NCBI GenBank assembly: GCA_039029915.1 | Contig: JBCCFD010000196.1 | Span: 1 to 13,525, forward strand | Direction of reading: 5' to 3' | From: QQUD01 sp039029915 | GTDB lineage: Bacteria > Chloroflexota > Anaerolineae > Promineifilales > Promineifilaceae | Length of the DNA: 13,525 bases | In this document: positions 1 through 7,575 of the stretch, piece after piece | Numbering within the stretch: the first letter of the stretch is position 1 | Layout: every line of letters starts with the position of its first letter | The notes under the pieces: model-generated | Told to the model about the DNA's origin: nothing | Database searches by the model: none | Seen by the model: only the letters and a program-made list of their open reading frames with translations | Translations under genes and position numbers: made by a program

Positions 1-984
1 CGTTTTGTCTTTGTTGATGTTGAAGAAGGGCGTGCCTTTATTGTCACCGATTTACACGGTGATTGGGATGCTTATCGTCGTTACCGCGATAAGTTTTTTG
101 AGCTAAATGGTCAGAATCAAGCCGACTTCTTCTGCGTTTTGGGCGATATGATCCATTTCACTGGCCCCGAAGCCAGCGATCGCTCGGTTGATATCGTTTT
201 GGATTTAATTCACCTGCAAGAAAAGCACCCAGATAAGATTCGGTGCGTGCTTGGCAACCATGAATTACCGCACATCTACAGCATTACGCTCCAAAAAGGG
301 AACGAGTTTTACACCCCTCGATTTGAAAAAAGCCTTAAAGAAAACCGTGAAAAGATAATCACCTTTTTTGATACCTTGCCTTTTTATCTGCGGACCACGG
401 CTGGCGTAACTTTATGCCATGCTGGGGCAACCGCTGCAATTAGCCAAAAAGAGGGAATGGAGCGGCTGTGCTATTTTTCACACCAAGCTCTATTGGAAAA
501 AGCGAGAGAAGCAATCACCCCTGAGGAACGGCCGTCTCTTATGCGGGCGATGCGTAAGCTTCATAATCGAACCTACAACGAAATGGCGCGTAACTATTTT
601 GATGTGACCGGGGTAGAAGACCCACGGTATGATGATTTCTTGATTGGCACATTAGCTAGCAGCAGCAACCCTGATTTCAATCTCCTGTGGGATGCTTTGT
701 TTACCCGCAACGAAAAGGAATACGGCCGTGAAGGGTATAAAGTCATCTTAGAGAATATGCTCCTTGCGTTTAGCAAAGATTTTGCGATGCAGCGATTCAT
801 CGTTTCTGGGCATATTAACGTTCGTGGAGGATACGAAATCATCAATAATGTTCAGTTACGTTTAGCCAGCGCCAAACACGCTTCACCACGAGAAGCAGGA
901 CAATACCTTTTGTTAGATTGCCAAGAAAAAGTAAGGTCCGTATCAGATTTAACTAAAAATTTGGGGTCCGTTTTTACAAGCTAA
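1..984 (+). CDS. PPP-family Ser/Thr metallophosphatase, 5'-truncated by window edge
   Basis: A calcineurin-like phosphoesterase of the PPP type, expected to hydrolyse phosphoserine/phosphothreonine with a two-metal centre in the cytoplasm. The reading frame is open from base 1, so the true start lies upstream and 327 codons are visible. Numbering from base 1, the family motifs appear in order: TDLHGD at about 16–21, LGDMIHF at 47–53, CVLGNHE at about 82–88, LCHAGA in the middle, and SGHINVRGG near the C-terminus. These supply the usual Asp/His/Asn metal ligands. The leucine codon TTG at 139 could be taken as a start, but it lies after the first metal motif and would delete it. The gene faces a Ser/Thr kinase gene tail to tail 71 bp away, which suggests opposing roles, although physical pairing is not proof. 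No membrane segment or signal is visible in this part. The broad family is well supported; the physiological substrate is unknown. Confidence 0.85.
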   Translation, partial: RFVFVDVEEGRAFIVTDLHGDWDAYRRYRDKFFELNGQNQADFFCVLGDMIHFTGPEASDRSVDIVLDLIHLQEKHPDKIRCVLGNHELPHIYSITLQKGNEFYTPRFEKSLKENREKIITFFDTLPFYLRTTAGVTLCHAGATAAISQKEGMERLCYFSHQALLEKAREAITPEERPSLMRAMRKLHNRTYNEMARNYFDVTGVEDPRYDDFLIGTLASSSNPDFNLLWDALFTRNEKEYGREGYKVILENMLLAFSKDFAMQRFIVSGHINVRGGYEIINNVQLRLASAKHASPREAGQYLLLDCQEKVRSVSDLTKNLGSVFTS

Positions 985-1013
985 ATAAGTCTATATATAA
1001 GCTGATTTAATTT

Positions 1014-1030
1014 CTTTCTAGACTAGAAAG
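1014..1030. terminator. Dyad between convergent genes, possible weak terminator
   Basis: CTTTCTAG–A–CTAGAAAG is a perfect dyad in the 71-bp AT-rich gap between the phosphatase and kinase 3' ends. As RNA it could fold as a 7-bp stem with a 3-nt loop, followed only by TTT, so termination would be weak. It is the only structured element in this gap. Confidence 0.3.
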
Positions 1031-1055
1031 TTTAGTAACAATGAGTTAAAAGTGG

Positions 1056-3680
1056 CTACCCAAAAAATCCTGTTGATTTTCCCTTATTCTTACTAATTTC
1101 AATAAGCATTTTTTCAGTTCGCTCCAGACTGCGTTCGTCTCGAAGCTGCTTGTACCCTTTCTTGGCTCGCTCGGCGTGAGGTTGCGCCTTATCCCACTTG
1201 CCCTGTCGACACAAAATGTAGGCAGTTCGATAGCTGATTTGAGTCATTAACTCAATGCTCTTGGCTTTTTTGGCGGCGGTTATGGCCCGATCCATGTTTG
1301 AATTTGCGCGCCACTTCTTGCCTTCTAAATGTTGAACCATCCCAATATTGCTAAAGCTGAGCGCTTCGATTTTGCTAAGATTATTTTGTTTGCCAATGTC
1401 TAGAGCCTGCCTATAAAAATCGTGGGCTAGCTTAAGGTCGCCGCCATCCCGCGTGACATCTCCCAGATGGTTTAAGGCTTCCCCTTCACCCGCTTTGTTT
1501 TCATGCTCTCGGTGTAATTTGAGCAATGTTTGATACGTATTGATTGCGGCTTGCCACTGCTTTGACCGCTGGTTGATGGCGCCAATTTGGGTCAGAGTGC
1601 TTGCTTGAGCATCAACGTCATCGAGCTCTCGAGAAATTTGGAGGCTTTCTTGTAAATAGTCTGCCATTCGGCCTAGATCACCCCATGCTTCGTAAGCCAC
1701 GCCCAACTTGAGCAATATCTCTCGTTCGGTTTCTGGTTTGTTCAGCTCTATTGATAAATCTCGAGTGCGCTTTAAGATGCGTGCCGCACTCATATAGTCG
1801 CCCCGCGCAATAAGCGATTCGCCTAGCCGAATAGAAGTGCGTAATAATGCAGATTGGTCGCCCGTGCTTTGAATGGCTTTTAATGATTCTTCAAAGCAAA
1901 TTTGGGCTTCTTCCGGATCGTTTGACCGCAGATAGATGTCCCCCAATTTGTCCCAATTCCGAATTTGCCGACGGAGGTCGTTATTTTCCTGAGCAATCCT
2001 TAGGGAGCGATTGAATAACTCAATCGCTTTCTTATCATTTTTTTGCTGTAGAAATAGTTCACCTAAGTTGTGAGCAACTTCACTTTCACCAATAGGATCA
2101 CCAATTTCCTTAGAAATTTCCATAGCCTGTTGAAATAAGGTGATTGCTTCTTTATTTTCACCCGACTCGAGATAGACAAGCCCCATACTGTTTAAAATAC
2201 GTTCGACTCGGGCTCGATCGCCAATTTCGCGGGCAATTGTTAGTGAGCGTTTGTAAAACGAGACGGCCTGCTCAATATTTTGCATTTGTCGATAGGTGTC
2301 CCCTAAGCTATGAAGCGAAGCTGCTTCTTGAAACCGATCGCCTAATTCCTGAAAGATAGAGAGCTCTCGTTCGTGAAGCCCGACAGCGCGCTGTGGGTTC
2401 TTTTGTCGTAAGTAAACATCTCCTAGCCGACCTAACGCGAGACCTTCCTCTGCTAAGTCGTTGATTTCCCGAGCAATAGCAAGATGTTCTTCGTGGAATT
2501 CGATTGCGCGGTCTAAATAACCTAATGACATATAGGCTAAGCCAAGATTTCCTAAACCGGCCCCTTCTAATTCATCGGAGCTATTTGAACGGCCGATATT
2601 GACGACTTGCTCAAAATACATGACGGCAACATCAAGTTTGCCAATGTCCAAATAAGATAGCCCCATGGTGTTATAGGAGTGTCCTGCCGCAATACGATCC
2701 TCTCGAGTCTCTTCCTCACTGGATTTTTCAGTTGGGATTGGTTTGCCGGTGAGCATTTCATAGGCCCTTCCAAACGCGTCTGCAGCTTCGTCCCAGTTTC
2801 TAAAGCGACGCTCGCGGTTAGCGTTAAGGCATTTGCGCAAAACGGTCAGTACCGGCTTGGGGGTTTCAGGGGGGGGAGATTTTATTTTACCTGTCAGGTG
2901 AATGCTTCGTATTTCATCCTTTGATTCACCCTTAGCGGCGAAATACCCCGTAATCATTTCGTATAGGATACAGCCCAAGGCGTAAATGTCTGCTCTGGCA
3001 TCAACATGGGATTTATTCCACTGCTCAGGTGCCATATAGAGGGGTGTTCCTGCAATCCCTTGGGTGAGCTGTGTGCGACCAAAGCTTTCTTTATTATTGC
3101 TGCCGTCGTCGATATTTTCGCCAGCTAAACCGGATAGGGTACTGGCTAACCCGAAGTCAGTAACCCGAGCGATGCCATCGTAGCCGATTAGAATGTTTTC
3201 TGGCTTGAGGTCTCGGTGAACGAGTCCCGGGATTTTACCTACAGCGTAGCGCATGCCGCGAGCAACGTGGGCGCAAAAAAGGAGGGATTGGTCGGGAGGG
3301 ATGGTTGCATTTTTGCGCAGCCATGACCGCATAGACGGGGTTTTTTTACCTTTGGGTTGAACTATCCATTCAAGAACGAGGTAAATTTCTGCGCCATTGT
3401 TAACGCGCTCTACTCGATATGCTTGAACGATATTTTGATGCTTCCCAATTTCTACCCACATCGTTCCTTCGCGGAGGAAAAGGTCACGAGCCGCTAAATG
3501 GGGGAGATATTCAGGTTTGAACGTCTTGAGAGCGACAAGTTGTTTAGTGAGCTTATCTTGACATAAATAAACAATGCCCATCCCACCGGTGAGTTGGTTG
3601 ACAACTTCATAACGGTTGGCGATTAACGGCCGTTGTTTTTTAGCGGCCTTTTTCTTTTTGGGCGTACTTTTATCAGACAT
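1056..3680 (-). CDS. Ser/Thr protein kinase with C-terminal array of 13 TPRs
   Basis: A bacterial Hanks-type (eukaryotic-like) protein kinase fused to a tetratricopeptide superhelix; it phosphorylates Ser/Thr, with the TPRs probably recruiting partners. In the 874-residue form, a Lys-rich N-terminus is followed by the kinase domain at about 24–310. It shows the Gly-loop LTGGMGIVY (30–38), VALK lysine (52), HRDLKPEN (155–162), DFG (175–177) and APE within YMAPEQW (217–219), so all catalytic residues are present. Residues 333–852 form thirteen consecutive 40-residue repeats (GxxLGxxYxxxGxxxxAxxxxxxxLxIxxExxD type), with no gap between them. There is no transmembrane segment or extracellular PASTA domain, so it is probably cytosolic. 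ATG at 3680 gives MSDKSTPKKKK; an in-frame TTG at 3734 would add 18 residues, and neither has a clear ribosome-binding site. The neighbouring convergent gene is a PPP phosphatase. Kinase activity is strongly supported; the pathway is unknown. Confidence 0.95.
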   Translation of the reverse strand: MSDKSTPKKKKAAKKQRPLIANRYEVVNQLTGGMGIVYLCQDKLTKQLVALKTFKPEYLPHLAARDLFLREGTMWVEIGKHQNIVQAYRVERVNNGAEIYLVLEWIVQPKGKKTPSMRSWLRKNATIPPDQSLLFCAHVARGMRYAVGKIPGLVHRDLKPENILIGYDGIARVTDFGLASTLSGLAGENIDDGSNNKESFGRTQLTQGIAGTPLYMAPEQWNKSHVDARADIYALGCILYEMITGYFAAKGESKDEIRSIHLTGKIKSPPPETPKPVLTVLRKCLNANRERRFRNWDEAADAFGRAYEMLTGKPIPTEKSSEEETREDRIAAGHSYNTMGLSYLDIGKLDVAVMYFEQVVNIGRSNSSDELEGAGLGNLGLAYMSLGYLDRAIEFHEEHLAIAREINDLAEEGLALGRLGDVYLRQKNPQRAVGLHERELSIFQELGDRFQEAASLHSLGDTYRQMQNIEQAVSFYKRSLTIAREIGDRARVERILNSMGLVYLESGENKEAITLFQQAMEISKEIGDPIGESEVAHNLGELFLQQKNDKKAIELFNRSLRIAQENNDLRRQIRNWDKLGDIYLRSNDPEEAQICFEESLKAIQSTGDQSALLRTSIRLGESLIARGDYMSAARILKRTRDLSIELNKPETEREILLKLGVAYEAWGDLGRMADYLQESLQISRELDDVDAQASTLTQIGAINQRSKQWQAAINTYQTLLKLHREHENKAGEGEALNHLGDVTRDGGDLKLAHDFYRQALDIGKQNNLSKIEALSFSNIGMVQHLEGKKWRANSNMDRAITAAKKAKSIELMTQISYRTAYILCRQGKWDKAQPHAERAKKGYKQLRDERSLERTEKMLIEISKNKGKSTGFFG

Positions 3681-4014
3681 TAAATTGAATTTTGCTTTAT
3701 CAATATGTGAAAACCAAAAAGTTTCTTGAAACAAAGAAATGCTGAATTTTTTGTTTTCATCAAGTAAATATCACATTTCCAATCCGTTTTTATTCAAGAC
3801 ATTTTGTGAAATTTACCCATCTATATCCTCGTAAGTTTATCATGAAGTTGATGGGTGTGGAAAAATATTCACTCAAGTTTTGTGCTTAGGTTTTTTGTGA
3901 ACGGAAAAAGCGTTTATTTATACCAAATTCTATTTTTTCGTTTACTTCTATGACAGTAGGAAAAACGTCCTAAATCGTAAGGTTTACGCTCAAAAAAACC
4001 ACTTTTTTGGGCAA

Positions 4015-4047
4015 TTATTCGCATTTTTTTGCCGTTATTCGTATAAT
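4015..4047 (+). promoter_or_regulatory. 20-bp-spaced direct repeat followed by a -10-like box
   Basis: TTATTCGCAT (4015–4024) and TTATTCGTAT (4035–4044) are direct repeats exactly 20 bp apart, two helical turns, as expected for a regulator binding one DNA face. The second overlaps TATAAT (4042–4047), a consensus -10 hexamer. No good -35 is present at 17 bp, which fits an activator-dependent promoter. If it is used, the small gene at 4213 would have a leader of about 160 nt. The repeats are directly visible; promoter function is an inference. Confidence 0.3.
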
Positions 4048-4133
4048 TTACACAAAGAAAAGGGATGATTTGCTCAAATTAGACCAGCGGTACTATTGAT
4101 AATGACGGTTAAGCCCTTAAGATGTTTATTAAG

Positions 4134-4160
4134 TTTTGAGTTCTTGAGCAAAACTCAAAA
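4134..4160 (+). promoter_or_regulatory. Leader hairpin upstream of the 58-aa gene
   Basis: TTTTGAGTT (4134–4142) pairs perfectly with AACTCAAAA (4152–4160) around a 9-nt loop. It lies about 50 nt before the small-gene start and has no T tract, so it looks like a leader structure rather than a terminator. The loop and 3' arm contain GAGCAAAACTC, which recurs as GAGCAGAACTC directly in front of the gene's ATG. Confidence 0.35.
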
Positions 4161-4201
4161 TGAAGAATAAGAAAGAAGCTATTAGGACTTTAATATTTTA
4201 G
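4160..4201 (+). CDS. Possible 13-codon upstream ORF (leader peptide)
   Basis: ATG at 4160 opens a frame encoding MKNKKEAIRTLIF, and its TAG stop (4199–4201) overlaps the AGGAG ribosome-binding site of the next gene. The stretch before its ATG, GAGCAAAACTC, is nearly the same as the GAGCAGAACTC before the main ATG. That layout would suit translational coupling or attenuation. It may be chance in AT-rich DNA, and no strong ribosome-binding site precedes it. Confidence 0.2.
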   Translation: MKNKKEAIRTLIF

Positions 4202-4204
4202 GAG
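4200..4204 (+). promoter_or_regulatory. Shine–Dalgarno AGGAG for the 58-aa gene
   Basis: AGGAG ends 8 nt before the ATG at 4213, an ideal spacing. It is the main reason to accept this very short ORF as a gene. Confidence 0.75.
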
Positions 4205-4212
4205 CAGAACTC

Positions 4213-4389
4213 ATGAATATCCTCACACTCATCGTTGTAGCCGGATTCGGTATCTCTTTTCTTTTTTCAGCTGTTGTGTTAGCTGCTTGTTCAATCTCTT
4301 CTCGTGGTCGTCAAGACGAGTATTATGAAGAGGTTTACGATTATTCAGAATCTTATGGTTTAGAGAGTTCTTGGGCTACTGAAGCATAA
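4213..4389 (+). CDS. Small membrane protein or lipoprotein, 58 aa, unknown function
   Basis: I do not recognise the family. The product starts MNILTLIVVAGFGISFLF and has one hydrophobic segment (about 3–26), then a short basic stretch (SSRGRQ, 29–34) and an acidic, Tyr-rich tail (DEYYEEVYDYSESYG, about 35–49). The positive charges after the hydrophobic segment favour an N-out, C-in single-pass membrane protein with a cytosolic acidic tail. Alternatively, LAAC at 23–26 fits a lipobox, but the N-terminus lacks the usual Lys/Arg. Evidence for a real gene is a consensus ribosome-binding site 8 nt upstream, a strong intrinsic terminator 28 nt after the stop, and a leader element shared with another tiny gene at 7716. 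It appears to be a monocistronic unit with a long leader. No catalytic residues are seen. Confidence 0.7.
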   Translation: MNILTLIVVAGFGISFLFSAVVLAACSISSRGRQDEYYEEVYDYSESYGLESSWATEA

Positions 4390-4417
4390 TTAAATAAAAA
4401 ATAATTTAATAATTTGG

Positions 4418-4445
4418 AACCGCCACAAACGTGGCGGTTTTTTTT
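4418..4445 (+). terminator. Intrinsic terminator of the 58-aa gene
   Basis: AACCGCCAC (4418–4426) pairs perfectly with GTGGCGGTT (4431–4439) around AAAC, and T's continue through 4445. It lies 28 nt after the TAA of the small gene, so it ends that transcript. It also contains the GTG at 4431 that would otherwise be read as the start of the next gene. Confidence 0.92.
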
Positions 4446-4454
4446 ATCCCTCAT

Positions 4455-4460
4455 TATAAT
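4455..4460 (+). promoter_or_regulatory. Consensus -10 box abutting the start codon of the DUF2723 gene
   Basis: TATAAT sits 6 nt before ATG 4467, between the preceding terminator and the start codon. Transcription would begin at or within a base or two of the ATG, and no Shine–Dalgarno exists, so a leaderless mRNA is suggested. No convincing -35 is visible because the terminator stem occupies that position. Confidence 0.45.
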
Positions 4461-4466
4461 CCACCC

Positions 4467-7277
4467 ATGCGGTGGACTTCCCCTCCATATTATTTGCTGC
4501 CCGGTTTTGCCGGGTTGTTTTTTGTCAGACTCTTTTTTGAACTTTGGAGCGTTTGGACGCATACGGCCGTTTCCCTATGGGTCATCCTGCCCGTTGCTCT
4601 TGCCGTTTTTTTAGGTCTTATCCTGCTGGGGCGTCAATGGGCTTCATCAAGTCAAATTAGCGGCCGTTTATTCCCTTTAATTTTCTTAAGCGGCTATCTT
4701 TTTTACCCTCATCTATCACCCAAATTTGCGTTTTATAACCTTGGCTTTGTGCTGCTTTTAACGGCTGTTTTGAATTGGGGCATTGAAGATTGGGGTAAAC
4801 GGCCATATTTACACACGAAGATCATCGTTGGTAGCTGCCTCGTTTTAGGATTTGGTTTGGTTTACAGGTTGACCTTATCTCCAGACGTGTTGCCAGCTGA
4901 TAATGGGGAGTTCCAGTGGGTGGCCGCCCAAGCTGGCGTTCTCCATCCGCCAGGGTTTCCTCTCTACACCGTGCTGGCCAATCTTTTTACTCGCCTCATT
5001 TTTTGGGATTCTCCTGCCCACTCGATCGCCATTTTTTCGCTCATGACGAGCAGCTTAACGCTTCTGTTTGTATACCTAATTATTGATGAAGAGACGGGTA
5101 GTTCTTGGTGGGGCGTCACGGCCAGTTTGGCTTTGGGGAGTGCTACGACCTTTTGGGTACAGGCAACGATTGCCAATATCCGGAGCTTGACTGGACTCTT
5201 CGCCATTATATCGCTATATGCCCTGCTTAAATTCGGTCGAGCAAGCAAGGAAAATTCTGAAAGATGGCTGTTAACGGCCGTGTTTTTTACATCGCTGGGG
5301 GTGGCGCACCATCCATCACTTGGATTCTTTGCCATTATTTTTGTGGGTTACGTGCTGTGGCTCGATGCCTCAATCGTGAAATCTTGGTGGCGAGTGGGAA
5401 AGCTAGCCTTAGCCATGATGCCCGGTTTATTGACCTTTGTTTATTTGCCTCTTCGGGCCCAAAGTGGAGCGCCCGGCAGTTCCCCTTCGTTAGCGAACTG
5501 GTCGGGATTTTGGAATCACGCCTTAGCCCGAGGCTTTAGCGGTGATTTCTTTGCTTTTACGACGCCGTCGCTGCTCTTCGAACGTTTTCTGGTCATGCGA
5601 AATGTGCTTGCTTTTCAGTGGACCCCTTGGATATTAGCGGGTGTTGCTCTTGGTTGCGCTGGTCTAATTTTAAAAAACAAAAAGTTAGCGTTCCTTTTAA
5701 TAGGTTCATTTATTTTGCATACCTTTATAACAGCCACTTATCGTGCCCCCCAAACAGTTGAGTATATGCTGCCCGCTTATGTGGTTGCTGCATTGATTTT
5801 AGGTATTGGTATGCATCAACTGTCAGTAAAAATCAATCAGCCGGCCATTAAAGCGGGGCTTGTGGCGCTCTTACTCCTCTCAGGGTTGTCTCAAATTGAG
5901 ATGCGGTGGGGTAGTCTGCAATATTTACAGCACTCTTCGGATACGAGAGAGGTCGTCACGACAATATTGACCCAAGCAGAACCAGACTCGATTATTTTGG
6001 CGGATTGGCACTGGTTTACACCCCTGCGTTATGTACAAGATATTGATGGGCTTCGCCCCGATGTGGAAGTTCGGTTTGTCTCACCGGACGGGCCTTCCTA
6101 TGGCCAGACGTGGGCTAGACGAATTGAGCAAGAGATGACAAACGGCCGTTCTGTGATTGCGACACATTTTGATCCAGAGGCGTACCAAGCCTTACCAACA
6201 TTTCGCCCCGTTGGTGAAGCGTTTCAATTTTCCAAGATGCCTATTGAAGTTGTCCCTGAGTCGATGCAAACGGTTGATGTCAAAGTAGAAGACATTCTCG
6301 TACAGGGGGTTCGCATTAGTGGAGAAACGGCCGTAATTGGCGATCGTTTTCCTGTTTCTATTGCTTGGCAATCAGACAGCGAGCCAGAATTGAAAAACCT
6401 CTACGTTCATGTTGTGGGGTTTGACGGTCTGCTTTATGCGCAAGATGACCAAGCGATTCATTCTACAGCGGAAGGGCTGACGATCAGTCGCTTCTGGTTA
6501 ACGTTGAGACCCGGAAGCTTGCCCGGCGGATATGCAATTTACGTTGGTAGTGGCTCAGAGCGTCAATTGATTGGCAACATAACGGCCGTTGCCCAGCCTT
6601 TTAAGCCGGTCACTCAAAATCCAGTCAATTTGCCCGTTGTTGGTGAGGAAAAGACCCTAGTTGGCTTCGATTGGGATCAAACGCTGCCTAGCCAAACCCG
6701 TTTGTACCTCCATTGGCAGGCGGAAGATGGGTTTTACTCAACCACCGTTGATAATGAGGCAATTTCACAGCACTCGTACCCCCAATTAATTAGCGGTTGG
6801 GGACGGCCGTTAACAAGCTGGGCACCGTCGCCGCCAAACCAGATTTCGCACTATGTTCCGTTTGGGCAGCAGATTGTTTGGTTGGGTGGTGAGCTATTAT
6901 CGGAAGCACGGCCGTTAAGTCCAACGGAGCGCCACCTAACGCGCCTTCACTTTGCGAGCGCACAACCCGTTTTGCGAGATACGGCCGTTTCTGTGCGGCT
7001 CATTGGATTTCAACCTGACCAGTTTCAGTGGGCTTGGTGGGACTTAGACGACTCGATTCCGGCGATGGGGGGGATTCCGACCCTCAAATGGATTGAACAG
7101 TCGCAAGTGACTTCCCCCCACTTTTTGACCGCGTCAGAAGAGGCTGTGCTGGGCCAAACCGTGGGCACCACGCTCCGACTTTACGATGCGTTTACGAACC
7201 GCACTTTACCTATATTAGATGAGCGAATTACGGCTCAGTTTCAATGGGTGCCTATGTCACGCTCAGTTATTCGGTAA
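4467..7277 (+). CDS. DUF2723 (TMEM260-like) polytopic membrane protein, probable GT-C glycosyltransferase
   Basis: A 936-residue inner-membrane protein with a large C-terminal extracytoplasmic part. Residues 1–480 contain many hydrophobic helices. The DUF2723 signature is clear at 137–170: SPDVLPADNGEF, then AGVLHPPGFPLYTVL, followed by HHPSLG (281–286) and YLPLR (326–330). In GT-C enzymes an acidic residue in the first extracytoplasmic loop (here D145/E148) serves catalysis with a polyprenyl-phosphate sugar donor, so a protein or glycan glycosyltransferase role is likely though unproven. Residues 490–600 form a soluble segment (ILADWHWFTPLRYVQDIDG), and about 605–936 is β-rich with no recognised family. 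A start at GTG 4431 is rejected because it lies inside the preceding terminator stem. The gene is rich in ACGGCCGT palindromes (eight). It looks monocistronic, ending before the hairpins at 7298–7462. Confidence 0.85.
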   Translation: MRWTSPPYYLLPGFAGLFFVRLFFELWSVWTHTAVSLWVILPVALAVFLGLILLGRQWASSSQISGRLFPLIFLSGYLFYPHLSPKFAFYNLGFVLLLTAVLNWGIEDWGKRPYLHTKIIVGSCLVLGFGLVYRLTLSPDVLPADNGEFQWVAAQAGVLHPPGFPLYTVLANLFTRLIFWDSPAHSIAIFSLMTSSLTLLFVYLIIDEETGSSWWGVTASLALGSATTFWVQATIANIRSLTGLFAIISLYALLKFGRASKENSERWLLTAVFFTSLGVAHHPSLGFFAIIFVGYVLWLDASIVKSWWRVGKLALAMMPGLLTFVYLPLRAQSGAPGSSPSLANWSGFWNHALARGFSGDFFAFTTPSLLFERFLVMRNVLAFQWTPWILAGVALGCAGLILKNKKLAFLLIGSFILHTFITATYRAPQTVEYMLPAYVVAALILGIGMHQLSVKINQPAIKAGLVALLLLSGLSQIEMRWGSLQYLQHSSDTREVVTTILTQAEPDSIILADWHWFTPLRYVQDIDGLRPDVEVRFVSPDGPSYGQTWARRIEQEMTNGRSVIATHFDPEAYQALPTFRPVGEAFQFSKMPIEVVPESMQTVDVKVEDILVQGVRISGETAVIGDRFPVSIAWQSDSEPELKNLYVHVVGFDGLLYAQDDQAIHSTAEGLTISRFWLTLRPGSLPGGYAIYVGSGSERQLIGNITAVAQPFKPVTQNPVNLPVVGEEKTLVGFDWDQTLPSQTRLYLHWQAEDGFYSTTVDNEAISQHSYPQLISGWGRPLTSWAPSPPNQISHYVPFGQQIVWLGGELLSEARPLSPTERHLTRLHFASAQPVLRDTAVSVRLIGFQPDQFQWAWWDLDDSIPAMGGIPTLKWIEQSQVTSPHFLTASEEAVLGQTVGTTLRLYDAFTNRTLPILDERITAQFQWVPMSRSVIR

Positions 7278-7297
7278 ACGGTAGCTATAAAAGAGGA

Positions 7298-7334
7298 GGC
7301 CTCCTTCGCTGTGTGCTGAGAGTTGAAGGAGGCC
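7298..7334 (+). terminator. Long-loop hairpin after the DUF2723 gene, weak or alternative terminator
   Basis: GGCCTCCTTC (7298–7307) pairs perfectly with GAAGGAGGCC (7325–7334) across a 17-nt loop, 20 bp after the stop codon. No T run follows on the plus strand. The left arm overlaps a self-complementary 12-mer, AGGAGGCCTCCT (7294–7305), so two structures compete. It could protect the mRNA 3' end or assist the terminator at 7431. Confidence 0.45.
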
Positions 7335-7430
7335 CGTAAGAGGAGTAGGTTGCAAAAATTGTGTATATTTTCGCGTCAAAGAAGGTTGTTGGCTTAAAGA
7401 TATAAAACGGCCGTGACGTCAGCGTGACAC

Positions 7431-7462
7431 AAAAAAAGCTCCACCCAATGGCGGAGCTTTTT
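7431..7462. terminator. Bidirectional intrinsic terminator
   Basis: AAAAAGCTCC (7433–7442) pairs with GGAGCTTTTT (7453–7462), extended by CC/GG across an A·C mismatch, with a CAAT loop. It gives five T's on the plus strand, ending the DUF2723 transcript, and seven on the minus strand, ending the tiny gene at 7716. It serves a convergent pair. Confidence 0.85.
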
Positions 7463-7486
7463 AGATTGTTCATTTTTTATAAGCTA

Positions 7487-7568
7487 CAGGATTTACGCAC
7501 CCTGAGCCTGTCGAAGGGTTAAGAAAGTCACTTCGACAGGCTCAGTGACCGCTATTTGCGTAAGTCCT
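7487..7568. mobile_element. Nested inverted-repeat, MITE/REP-like element, 82 bp
   Basis: The outer arms AGGATTTACGCA (7488–7499) and TGCGTAAGTCCT (7557–7568) match at 11 of 12 positions. The inner arms CTGAGCCTGTCGAAG (7502–7516) and CTTCGACAGGCTCAG (7531–7545) match perfectly over 15 bp. AAGCTA occurs immediately outside on both sides (7481–7486 and 7569–7574), which looks like a 6-bp target-site duplication. The element has no coding capacity. Similar inner and outer arm sequences are, from memory, common dispersed repeats in diverse bacteria, which I cannot check here. It lies between the stop of the tiny gene and that gene's terminator. Confidence 0.65.
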
Positions 7569-7575
7569 AAGCTAT

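Larger units (their letters stand above)
3681..4199. other. AT-rich intergenic region with no large gene
   Basis: About 520 bp separate the divergent kinase and small-protein genes. The stretch is rich in A and T runs and contains no ORF with coding character apart from a possible 13-codon upstream ORF at its end. It must hold the promoters of both genes. A direct repeat with a -10-like hexamer (4015–4047) and a hairpin (4134–4160) are listed separately. No tRNA or recognisable riboswitch was seen. Confidence 0.6.

Noticed and set aside
176..183. GCGATCGC, the cyanobacterial HIP1 octamer, suggesting a cyanobacterial source.
   Set aside because: I found only one exact copy, close to chance, whereas a different palindrome (ACGGCCGT) is strongly enriched.
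4431..4466. GTG at 4431 as start of the DUF2723 protein (948-residue version).
   Set aside because: It lies inside the 3' arm of the preceding gene's intrinsic terminator, and the extra residues are encoded by the T tract; ATG 4467 fits better.
7414..7421. TGACGTCA palindrome next to an ACGGCCGT copy as a regulator site.
   Set aside because: A single 8-bp palindrome without a second copy or promoter context is not enough to call.
7285..7473. A 62-codon minus-strand ORF downstream of the DUF2723 gene.
   Set aside because: It runs through a terminator and a hairpin and has no start signal.
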